A DNA stretch of 64,000 bases from the NCBI GenBank assembly GCA_016713525.1, contig JADJOZ010000033.1, positions 124,001 to 188,000 of the forward strand. The letters are read 5' to 3'. Shown piece after piece: positions 54,578 to 62,041 of the stretch. The position numbers and the translations under genes are program-made. Numbering within the stretch: the first letter of the stretch is position 1; the number at the start of each line of letters is the position of its first letter. This stretch comes from Bacteroidota bacterium. Lineage in GTDB: Bacteria > Bacteroidota > Bacteroidia > AKYH767-A > OLB10. The notes beneath the pieces are model-generated. The model was not told the origin of the DNA and did no database searches. It saw only the letters and a list, made by a program, of their open reading frames with translations.

Positions 54578-54898
54578 TTACTCCAGCACATAATACAATC
54601 CTGCCATCAATATAATCACTGCTATGGATGTAAGTCCGTAAAGTATCCAGTAGTATAATGCCGGAACAGGATTGGTCAATGTAAGTACGCAACTTATAAA
54701 TCCCAGCACAGCACCAATTGCCAACATAATAAAACCGGTGGTTTGTCTTTTAGCATACCAGGTTTTCATGTGCTCTTTCACAATAGAATCTATTACCGAT
54801 TCTTCATATCCTAAAGCGGATAATTTCTTTCTGATCTTATCTGGATCATAGTTTTCAGCCAGCCATTGCTGAACTGCAGAAGGTATACTTGTTGTCAT
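54578..54898 (-). CDS. Small membrane protein with N-terminal helical domain
   Basis: A 106-residue protein with a soluble start (AVQQWLAENYDPDKIRKKLS, AGYEESVIDSIVKEHM-type helices, residues 8-45) and two transmembrane helices (about 54-76 and 82-103). The first part resembles small helical domains such as those binding DNA or proteins, but no family is certain. It is convergent with the GNAT remnant, ending two bases after it. Confidence 0.65.
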   Translation of the reverse strand: MTTSIPSAVQQWLAENYDPDKIRKKLSALGYEESVIDSIVKEHMKTWYAKRQTTGFIMLAIGAVLGFISCVLTLTNPVPALYYWILYGLTSIAVIILMAGLYYVLE

Positions 54899-55174
54899 TT
54901 TTGATGTTTTAGTAAGATAACAGTCATTAATGTGAACCCCTTTCCTGGTAAAGTAAATGGTTCAATAAGTATAATTCCTCCGGAGTTTATTTCCATTGAT
55001 TAGATCGAAGATAATTAACAGCCTTCAATTTACCAAGTAATTCAGCATGATTTAACCGGTTTAAAGGATTGATTTTTAGAATATTGACTTAAAACACATC
55101 ATTTTGAGTATATAACATTTAAGGAATTAACAATCAGATACGCCGAAGCAAACCTTTTACTGGATTGAATATTG

Positions 55175-55182
55175 TAATTTTG
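55175..55182 (+). promoter_or_regulatory. TAnnTTTG -7 box of the Ycf48-like T9SS gene
   Basis: TAATTTTG lies 88 bases before the ATG at 55263. The rest of the 364-base gap 54899-55262 shows nothing I can support. Confidence 0.35.
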
Positions 55183-55262
55183 AAGTGTGGAAATGGCATA
55201 AAAGAATCTCTATAGCAAGTCAGTTCTGAAAACATAAATATTAAAATCAGTTTATTTCCATC

Positions 55263-56453
55263 ATGAATATAAAATTACTCCTGTCATTTATAGTTACATC
55301 ATTTCTATGTACCAATGTAACTGCTCAATGGACAAACCTTACAAGTGGTACTATGGCTGCACTTCAATCGGTTTTTTTTACGGATTCTTTAACCGGTTAT
55401 ATTGTTGGAAATGGTGGTGTAATTTATAAAACCGTAAATGCGGGCAGTTCCTGGTCACCTCAAGTTAGTGGTACACCCAACGATTTATTTGAGGTGCATT
55501 TTCCGGCTCCCGACACAGGCTATGCAGTAGGTTATTTGGGATCGATTGTCAAAACAGTGAATGGTGGTGCCACCTGGAATCAGGTGGTGTCGGGAACAAC
55601 AAATCAATTTAATGCTGTTTTTTTTAATGATGTGAATACAGGATGGGCCGTTGGTGGGCTTGGATCGAGTAGCATTGATATGATACTAAAAACCACAAAT
55701 GGTGGTTTAAGCTGGACAGCACAGACCAACGCTCAGTATCAACAACTTTCCGGTGTGCATTTCCCATCAACGAATATTGGTTATGCGGTCGGGAATACCG
55801 GAACCATTTTAAAGACTACAGATGGAATTAACTGGTCACCACAGACTTCCGGAACAGTTTCTTTGTTGCGTTCAGTCTACTTTGTGAATGATACACTTGG
55901 TTGGACCGTTGGTGAATCAGGAACAATTAAAAAAACAACTAATGGCGGTAGCACATGGACAACCCAATCGAGTGGAACCTTTCAAACTTTGTTTTCAGTA
56001 AAGTTTTTAGATGCAAACAACGGTTACATTGCCGGTGGAGGTGGAAAAATTTTGAATACTACCGATGGTGGTTTAACATGGACTACGCAAAACAGCAATG
56101 CAACTGGTAATTTATACTTTTTGTACTTCACTGATTTCAATACCGGCTATGTTGTAGGTATAAGTGGTGTTATTCGCAAAACTATTATTACAACGGGACT
56201 GCAGGAAGTGCGGGACAACGTCTTCAACTTTTCACCTAACCCTGTTCAGAATTTTTTGAACATAAGTTTGAATACAAAGTTGAAACGAACAACCATCAGG
56301 ATCACAGATACGGAAGGCCGAATGGTGTACTCGGAGGTCGGAAATTTTGTGAATAAAACAATTGATGTTTCTGCGATTTCATCAGGCATTTACATTCTCG
56401 AAATTAGTACAGATGATTTTAAACAAAGTAGCCCGATTTTAATTCAACACTAA
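55263..56453 (+). CDS. T9SS protein with Ycf48/BNR-like propeller
   Basis: A 396-residue secreted protein with a signal peptide (about 1-21, ending VTAQ) and seven repeats of the type GYAVGxxGxIxKTxDGGxxW (GYIVGNGGVIYKTVNAGSSW, GYAVGYLGSIVKTVNGGATW, GWAVGGLGSSSIDMILKTTN and so on). This matches the Ycf48/PSII-BNR propeller, which in bacteria outside photosynthesis is a generic surface-binding domain. A T9SS type A domain follows at about 320-396 (FNFSPNPVQNFLNISLNT, SSGIYILEISTDDF). It is exported by the Por system. A small PH-like membrane gene follows 14 bases later. Confidence 0.88.
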   Translation: MNIKLLLSFIVTSFLCTNVTAQWTNLTSGTMAALQSVFFTDSLTGYIVGNGGVIYKTVNAGSSWSPQVSGTPNDLFEVHFPAPDTGYAVGYLGSIVKTVNGGATWNQVVSGTTNQFNAVFFNDVNTGWAVGGLGSSSIDMILKTTNGGLSWTAQTNAQYQQLSGVHFPSTNIGYAVGNTGTILKTTDGINWSPQTSGTVSLLRSVYFVNDTLGWTVGESGTIKKTTNGGSTWTTQSSGTFQTLFSVKFLDANNGYIAGGGGKILNTTDGGLTWTTQNSNATGNLYFLYFTDFNTGYVVGISGVIRKTIITTGLQEVRDNVFNFSPNPVQNFLNISLNTKLKRTTIRITDTEGRMVYSEVGNFVNKTIDVSAISSGIYILEISTDDFKQSSPILIQH

Positions 56454-56467
56454 TTTATTGTTCAGTT

Positions 56468-56929
56468 ATGATCATTTCTGTATTCAGGCCATGGACTTAC
56501 GTTTTTCTTTCATTATCATTATTGGTTTTTGCCTTTGGATATTTTGCATTCATGATGGTCAATCATAATGATCATTCGGCAATGACAGTTTTATTTTTAG
56601 GTATAGTAGCCGTTTTTGTTTTACTATGGTTTGTGTTTGTTTTTATGGAATTAAAAAATAAAGCAGTAGTGTTGGAAATATCTGCAGCCAACCTCACAGT
56701 GAAAAATTTTCTGGGCTTCGGATTAAAAAAAATTTATGCCTGGAGCGAATTCGATGGATTCACTACCAAGGAACTTGAAGCTGAGTCGGGAAGCTTCGAA
56801 TATTTATACCTGCAACATCCCCAAAAGCGAATTGTGGTATCGCAATATTATCATAAGAATTACCCTGAATTGAAGCAGGAAATTTCCAAATATGTGAAAA
56901 ACAGAGGCACTATAGCACGAGGTAAATAA
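56468..56929 (+). CDS. Small membrane protein with PH-like domain
   Basis: A 153-residue protein with two N-terminal helices (about 10-30 and 38-60) and a soluble part (65-150) with the pattern VLEISAANLTVKNFLGFGLK, IYAWSEFDGFTTKELEAESG and IVVSQYYHKNYPELKQEISK. This beta-rich stretch ending in a helix resembles bacterial PH (PF bPH-like) domains behind two membrane helices. Function is unknown. It lies 14 bases after the T9SS gene, so cotranscription is likely. Confidence 0.62.
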   Translation: MIISVFRPWTYVFLSLSLLVFAFGYFAFMMVNHNDHSAMTVLFLGIVAVFVLLWFVFVFMELKNKAVVLEISAANLTVKNFLGFGLKKIYAWSEFDGFTTKELEAESGSFEYLYLQHPQKRIVVSQYYHKNYPELKQEISKYVKNRGTIARGK

Positions 56930-57103
56930 ACTGTTTTGTAAACACCTTAACCAACTAAACTTATATAGCAGTTTACTTCTAACCCGGTTTTAAGATTACA
57001 GCTATTGATTGCAAGCAATTCATTTTTAAATCGGTTTTCTCTGTTTTTTTTGTGAAATTTGAAAACAATTTAAGCGTTACTAATAACAAACCAATATTAC
57101 ATC

Positions 57104-58057
57104 ATGAGCAAAGCATTGATTCACTTGGAAATCAGGAACTTAGTAGAACTGATCCGCGAACAACAGGAATTGGTATTATCACATCAGGGCAAAATACCTC
57201 AATTGGAGATTGATCTGCTTATGGGGAATATCCGGAATTTGTATGAGTCGATGCTGGCACTTCAAAAAGTGAATCAAACAATTGTAAATGAGCCATTTTC
57301 ACCTGAGGTACAGCCTAAAACAGAGCCACCTTCGTATACCAGACAACCTGATGAGCTGATTGCCTCAGTGATACCTCACCCCATCAGTCATCCGGCCCCC
57401 GAGCCGGAAAACAGCAAAACATTGGCTGAGCAGGTAATGGCTAAGGCTAGTGAAACAATAATTGCAGAGCCAGTTGTACCGGAAATACCATGGAAAGAAA
57501 GTGAGCCGGTAATTGCATCAACTCAGGAAGAAAAAATACAATCGCATCCGGTGCAGCCCGAACTTTTGATTTCAGAAGTAGAAACTCCTGTTGAAGTTAA
57601 ACAGGTTGAAGAAGTTCCTCAGGAAGTAATTCCTCAGGTTGCTCTTGCTAAAGAACGCGCCAAAGAATTTTCGAAACCAACAAACCGACATGCTACGGCA
57701 TCTTTATTTGATGATTCTCCAACAATCGCAGATAAGTTTCAGGGCTCTCCAACGCTGCACGATAAAATTTCCCATACCAAGGAAGATAAAAGTCTTGCCG
57801 GCAAACTACAGAAAAACCCTATTACGGATTTGAAAAAGGCAATTGGTATTAATCAGAAATTTGCTTTCATCAATGAATTATTTGATGGCAATTCCAACTC
57901 ATACAATACTGCAATTGAAAAAATAAATTCATTCACCGATCATAAGCAGGCAGTTTCATTTGTTGAAACGGAATTAATGCCGGTATATGGATGGACCGCG
58001 GACGGTGATGCTTTTGCTCAATTGCAGGAATTGATTTTACGCAGATTTATTTCCTAG
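57104..58057 (+). CDS. Conserved Bacteroidota hypothetical protein with coiled-coil and C-terminal module
   Basis: A 317-residue cytoplasmic protein in three parts: a coiled coil at 5-60 (LVELIREQQELVLSHQGKIP), a long proline/glutamate-rich disordered linker at 65-205, and a conserved C-terminal module at 240-317 (DLKKAIGINQKFAFINELFD, AIEKINSFTDHKQAVSFVET, GWTADGDAFAQLQELILRRF). Similar proteins occur across Bacteroidota with unknown function. The linker suggests a scaffold joining two partners. The M28 peptidase gene begins nine bases after its stop. Confidence 0.72.
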   Translation: MSKALIHLEIRNLVELIREQQELVLSHQGKIPQLEIDLLMGNIRNLYESMLALQKVNQTIVNEPFSPEVQPKTEPPSYTRQPDELIASVIPHPISHPAPEPENSKTLAEQVMAKASETIIAEPVVPEIPWKESEPVIASTQEEKIQSHPVQPELLISEVETPVEVKQVEEVPQEVIPQVALAKERAKEFSKPTNRHATASLFDDSPTIADKFQGSPTLHDKISHTKEDKSLAGKLQKNPITDLKKAIGINQKFAFINELFDGNSNSYNTAIEKINSFTDHKQAVSFVETELMPVYGWTADGDAFAQLQELILRRFIS

Positions 58058-58066
58058 ACATTTTAG

Positions 58067-59311
58067 ATGAGGCATATTTTTAAAATAGCATTTCTTTTTT
58101 TCTTAGTATCGGAATCTGCCTTTTGTCAACAGGCGGCAGATCATATTCGTGTATTGGCTTCTCCTGAATATCATGGCAGAGGATATTACAGGAATGGTGA
58201 CCGAAAGGCAGCTGAGTATATAAAAAAGCAATTTAAAAATTATGGATTATTACCGGTGAGCGGGTCTTATTTTCAACCATTCACTTTTCCTGTCAATACC
58301 TTTCCCGGTAAGATGAAAGTTGTAGCAGGGAAAAAATTATTGTCGCCCGGAAGGGATTTTATTGTCAGTCCTTCATGCCCGACAATCAAGGGAAAATTTG
58401 ATCTTGTGTATTTAAATGCCATCAATCAGGTATTTGAAAACAATACACTGTCAAATAAATTTTTAGTAATCGACAAATCAGTTTTCCCCGATAGTTTGTC
58501 AGCACAAATTGATTCAATCATTAAAAGTCCACCTTCCTGCAAAGGGCTTATTATTTTAGAACCCAAAAAACTGACCTGGAGTGTGTCCGGCAAAGTTAAT
58601 GAACGGGCAATTATCCGGATTTTAACTGTTGCCTGGCCAAAAGAAACAGCTATTATTACCCTGAATATTGAAAATAAGTTAATCAATGAATATCATTCTC
58701 AGAATGTATTGGGAATGATACCGGGAACTACTAATAAAGACTCTTTCATTGTTTTTACTGCTCATTACGATCATTTGGGAAGAATGGGGAAAAACGCATT
58801 ATTTGCCGGTGCTAACGACAATGCCAGTGGCACAGCAATGATATTGGAGTTAGCAAAATTTTATGCTCAACCGGAAAACCGACCTGCAAAAAGTTTGTTG
58901 TTTATTGCTTTTGCTGGTGAAGAAGCGGGCTTAATAGGTTCGAAGTATTATACTCAAAGTCCACCTTTGCCACTAAGCAATATCCGGTTTTTATTAAATC
59001 TTGATTTAATGGGGAATGGTGAGGAAGGCATGATGGTGGTGAATGGGGAAATTCATCCGGCGGAATTTGCATTATTGGAAAAAATTAACAACGACAGGCA
59101 ATTGCTTCCTGTGATCGGAAAAAGGGGAAAGGCTGCCAATAGCGATCATTATTGGTTTAGTGAAAAGGGTGTACCGGCATTTTTCTTTTATACAACCGGA
59201 GGATCGAAAGCCTATCACGATGTCGATGATTTACCGGGGGTAATACGATTAACTGAATTTGAGGATGTTCAAACCCTTATAAAAGTGTTCGTGCAGGAAA
59301 CGGGACAATAA
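58067..59311 (+). CDS. M28 family metallopeptidase (exported)
   Basis: A 414-residue zinc peptidase with a signal peptide (about 1-20, ending AFCQQ). The M28 core has TAHYDHLG (first zinc H), GANDNASG (bridging D), AGEEAGLIGS (catalytic and metal E), LNLDLMG (D), and the last metal histidine in YHDVDDLPG. A PA-like insert lies between 90 and 220. It should be an aminopeptidase acting in the periplasm or outside the cell. The gene is coupled by a nine-base gap to the preceding gene. Confidence 0.92.
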   Translation: MRHIFKIAFLFFLVSESAFCQQAADHIRVLASPEYHGRGYYRNGDRKAAEYIKKQFKNYGLLPVSGSYFQPFTFPVNTFPGKMKVVAGKKLLSPGRDFIVSPSCPTIKGKFDLVYLNAINQVFENNTLSNKFLVIDKSVFPDSLSAQIDSIIKSPPSCKGLIILEPKKLTWSVSGKVNERAIIRILTVAWPKETAIITLNIENKLINEYHSQNVLGMIPGTTNKDSFIVFTAHYDHLGRMGKNALFAGANDNASGTAMILELAKFYAQPENRPAKSLLFIAFAGEEAGLIGSKYYTQSPPLPLSNIRFLLNLDLMGNGEEGMMVVNGEIHPAEFALLEKINNDRQLLPVIGKRGKAANSDHYWFSEKGVPAFFFYTTGGSKAYHDVDDLPGVIRLTEFEDVQTLIKVFVQETGQ

Positions 59312-59336
59312 AAGTATGGTACATAGAAATTTCTGT

Positions 59337-59344
59337 TACTTTTG
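59337..59344 (+). promoter_or_regulatory. TAnnTTTG -7 box of the LutB-like gene
   Basis: TACTTTTG lies 22 bases before the TTG start at 59366, the usual distance for a short leader. Confidence 0.4.
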
Positions 59345-59365
59345 CGCCTGAAGTAAACAATTCCA

Positions 59366-60742
59366 TTGTCAGAAACACATCAAATATTTCTTCAGGAGTC
59401 AGCTGCAAAGACCGGTGATTTAGCCATGCAGCTCAAATTATCGTCGGCAGCAAGGCAATATAAGAAGTCGTTTGAAGAGGCGGTTACCCAATTTTCGAAT
59501 CTCGAGACTGCCAAAAGACGTGTTGCTTTTACCAGATGGAAGGCACTTGAAAATCTGGATAAGTATCTGATAGAATTTGAGGCAAATTTTATCCGCTCCG
59601 GCGGGAAAGTCTTGTGGGCTCAGGATGCTGCTGAGGCTTGTGCTGAAATCATGGCAATAGTGAACCGATCGGCTAATAAAAACATTGTTAAAGCGAAAAC
59701 ACTAACCTCTGAAGAAATAGGTTTGGATGAGGAGTTTGCTTCACATTCACAGGAATGGACAGAAACAGACTTAGGTCAGATGATTTTGCAGCTGTCGGGT
59801 GAAAAGCCCATGCACATGGTGATGCCTGCCATTCATAAGGATAAGAAGGAAGTCCAGCAGCTTTTTAATGATAAACTGGGAAGTAAAGTTGAAGATGATA
59901 CGGAAGCCCTTGTATCGTATGCCTCAAAAGTTTTACGGACAAAATATATGAATTCCGGAATCGGAATTACCGGAGCTAATTTTATTGTTGCTGATCCCGG
60001 TGCTATAGCTTTCACCGAAAACGAAGGGAATGTATTGTTAGCTGCATCCCGAACCAGAATACATATTGTGATTGCCGGTATCGATAAGGTAATTCCATCC
60101 ATTAATGATTTGCACACCTTATTACCGGTATTGTCGACTTATGGAACAGGGCAAAAATTAACTGCATATAATACGATTCTTACAGGACCACGTAAAACAG
60201 GAGAAACTGACGGTCCCGATGAGATGTACGTTGTGCTCATTGATAATGGCCGATCGAAAGTTCTTGGTGAAGAATTGCAACGGAAAATGTTATCGTGCAT
60301 TCGCTGCGGGGCCTGTCAGTATCATGATCCTGTTTATAGCGTTATCGGAGCTCATCCTTACCACTCAACCTGGATGGGACCACCAGCAACTGTGGTGCTT
60401 CCCTATGTGAAAGGATTTAAATCACATGGATTTTTTAGTGACCTTTCAACTCTTAGTGCAGCTGATACAGAAGGATGTCCGGTTGAAATTGATTTTAATA
60501 AGTTGTTGCTTGATAATCGTAAGAAGGCTGTCGATGAACAATCGAGACCCGGAACAGAAAAGTTATTTTACTTCGCATGGAAGAAAGCTATGTTGAAGCG
60601 TGAAATAATTAAATGGGCATCAATTAAACCCCGCAATTTTTTTATGAATGCCATTTTTATGAAGTCACCTTTGGGATTAAGAAAAATGCGTCCACCGGCA
60701 AAAGAGAGTTTCAATGAACAGTGGAGAAGGCGGTTTACTTAG
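59366..60742 (+). CDS. LutB/LUD-domain protein with degenerate iron-sulfur motifs
   Basis: The 458-residue product is homologous to LutB (YkgF), an iron-sulfur subunit of lactate utilisation: an N-terminal LUD domain to about residue 290 (GIGITGANFIVADPGAIAFT, VIAGIDKVIPSINDLHTLLP) and a ferredoxin-like part after. Of the usual cluster I cysteines, C311, C314 and C317 are present but the fourth is D321 (CIRCGACQYHDPVY). In the cluster II segment the first two cysteines are S364 and D367, only C371 remains (LSAADTEGCPVEI). Thus three of seven ligands are replaced. No LutA or LutC gene is adjacent. The start is TTG; no ATG is nearby. It is probably a redox-inactive or specialised paralogue. Confidence 0.85.
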   Translation: MSETHQIFLQESAAKTGDLAMQLKLSSAARQYKKSFEEAVTQFSNLETAKRRVAFTRWKALENLDKYLIEFEANFIRSGGKVLWAQDAAEACAEIMAIVNRSANKNIVKAKTLTSEEIGLDEEFASHSQEWTETDLGQMILQLSGEKPMHMVMPAIHKDKKEVQQLFNDKLGSKVEDDTEALVSYASKVLRTKYMNSGIGITGANFIVADPGAIAFTENEGNVLLAASRTRIHIVIAGIDKVIPSINDLHTLLPVLSTYGTGQKLTAYNTILTGPRKTGETDGPDEMYVVLIDNGRSKVLGEELQRKMLSCIRCGACQYHDPVYSVIGAHPYHSTWMGPPATVVLPYVKGFKSHGFFSDLSTLSAADTEGCPVEIDFNKLLLDNRKKAVDEQSRPGTEKLFYFAWKKAMLKREIIKWASIKPRNFFMNAIFMKSPLGLRKMRPPAKESFNEQWRRRFT

Positions 60743-60784
60743 AAGCTGCAATAAATTTAAAAAAGACACACCCTTTTCGAAGCA

Positions 60785-62035
60785 TTACTGCTGTTGAATG
60801 ACCACCGGTCTTGTTTCAACTACTCCATCATTATAAATAATTCGAATCAGGTATGTACCGGAAAGGAGTTGTGATGTATTCAAATGAATCATTTTATCAG
60901 AAACAATTTCCTTATTTATTGAAACCACTCTTCCGGTAATATCGGTGAATAGCATCTTATCAATATTTTTTTCAGCTGAACTGATATAAAGATTATCAGT
61001 TGCAGGTACAGGAAATATTTTCACCTGACTTTTTTCTGCAATTGAAGAGACGGATAAAAGTATCGATTCATCAAATCGTACCAGACCACCAATTTGAGTC
61101 CCAATCCATAATACTCCCTGATTATCGGTAGTAATAGCCTGTACAAAATTATCAGGCAATCCGGAGTTAATTGTATTATAAGAAATAAAATTGCTGATCC
61201 CTTGTTGCTTTACAATTCCGGAATCATTACTTCCGCTCCAGATATATGCATCATCATCCATGGTGAGGCAGGTAAGGCTGTTTGTTGTAATGTTAGATGA
61301 AGATGTATTGAATGTAATAAAAGCAATTCCCCCAACATATCCCGAGAGTCCTGCAGCAGGAGTAGCCATCCATAACACATCACTTGTATCTTTCACTAAT
61401 CCTAAAATGGAATTATCGGGCAGGTTAGAATTCCATATGGTAAAATGAGACCATCCGCTTGCATCTTTAATGGCAAGACCTCCGTTAATTGTTCCAAAGT
61501 AGGCACTGTTATCTTCCGGTTTCACATAAATGGATCCAATGTTATTTGATCCAAGTACGGAATTAGACATCGTATAAACGTCCCAGGTGGTTCCATCGAA
61601 ATAAGCTAATCCTCCAATAGTACCTACCCACAAATTTCCAAGTGTATCAATTTCCAGACAGCGAACAAAATCATCAGGCAAATCGGAGTTTGCCATATTG
61701 TAAATCGTCCAGTTGGTACCATCAAATTTCACCAGTCCGCTGGTAAATGTTCCAATCCACACATCATTGTTGGCATCAATTGCTAAACTGCGTATTGAAT
61801 TATCTGGAATGCCTGAGTTGAATGTTTGGTAAACTGTCCAGTTCACATCATCAAAAGAAGCAAGGCCATAATCGGTTCCAATCCATTTGGTACCATTTGG
61901 AGCAACAGCAATGCAACGCACTGAGTTTTCCGGAAGTGGGGAGTTTTGGGTATTGTAGATAGTCCATGCCTGTTGACCTGTTGCCAGGAGTGGCATCATC
62001 AAAAAAAAGAACCCAATAATATAATTACGAACCAT
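60785..62035 (-). CDS. T9SS protein with two-component-type propeller repeats
   Basis: A 416-residue secreted protein: signal peptide at 1-20 (LLATGQ), then repeats of W.TYN..NS.LP.N.V..I.....G..WIGT..GLA.FDG..W (WTIYNTQNSPLPENSVRCIA, WTVYQTFNSGIPDNSIRSLA, WTIYNMANSDLPDDFVRCLE), about six to seven blades, as in Reg_prop propellers of hybrid two-component sensors. A T9SS type A domain closes the protein (VKIFPVPATDNLYISSAEK, SGTYLIRIIYNDG). Here the propeller is a secreted protein, not a sensor. The gene ends six bases after the upstream PKD gene on the same strand. Confidence 0.88.
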   Translation of the reverse strand: MVRNYIIGFFFLMMPLLATGQQAWTIYNTQNSPLPENSVRCIAVAPNGTKWIGTDYGLASFDDVNWTVYQTFNSGIPDNSIRSLAIDANNDVWIGTFTSGLVKFDGTNWTIYNMANSDLPDDFVRCLEIDTLGNLWVGTIGGLAYFDGTTWDVYTMSNSVLGSNNIGSIYVKPEDNSAYFGTINGGLAIKDASGWSHFTIWNSNLPDNSILGLVKDTSDVLWMATPAAGLSGYVGGIAFITFNTSSSNITTNSLTCLTMDDDAYIWSGSNDSGIVKQQGISNFISYNTINSGLPDNFVQAITTDNQGVLWIGTQIGGLVRFDESILLSVSSIAEKSQVKIFPVPATDNLYISSAEKNIDKMLFTDITGRVVSINKEIVSDKMIHLNTSQLLSGTYLIRIIYNDGVVETRPVVIQQQ

Positions 62036-62041
62036 TGGTAT

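Noticed and set aside
55194..55208. TGGCAT before the Ycf48-like gene as a -24/-12 element
   Set aside because: There is no TTG at the -12 distance; a TAATTTTG box lies just upstream.
59317..59331. TGGTAC before the LutB-like gene as a -24/-12 element
   Set aside because: The -12 region is A-rich without TTG, and a TACTTTTG box is better placed.
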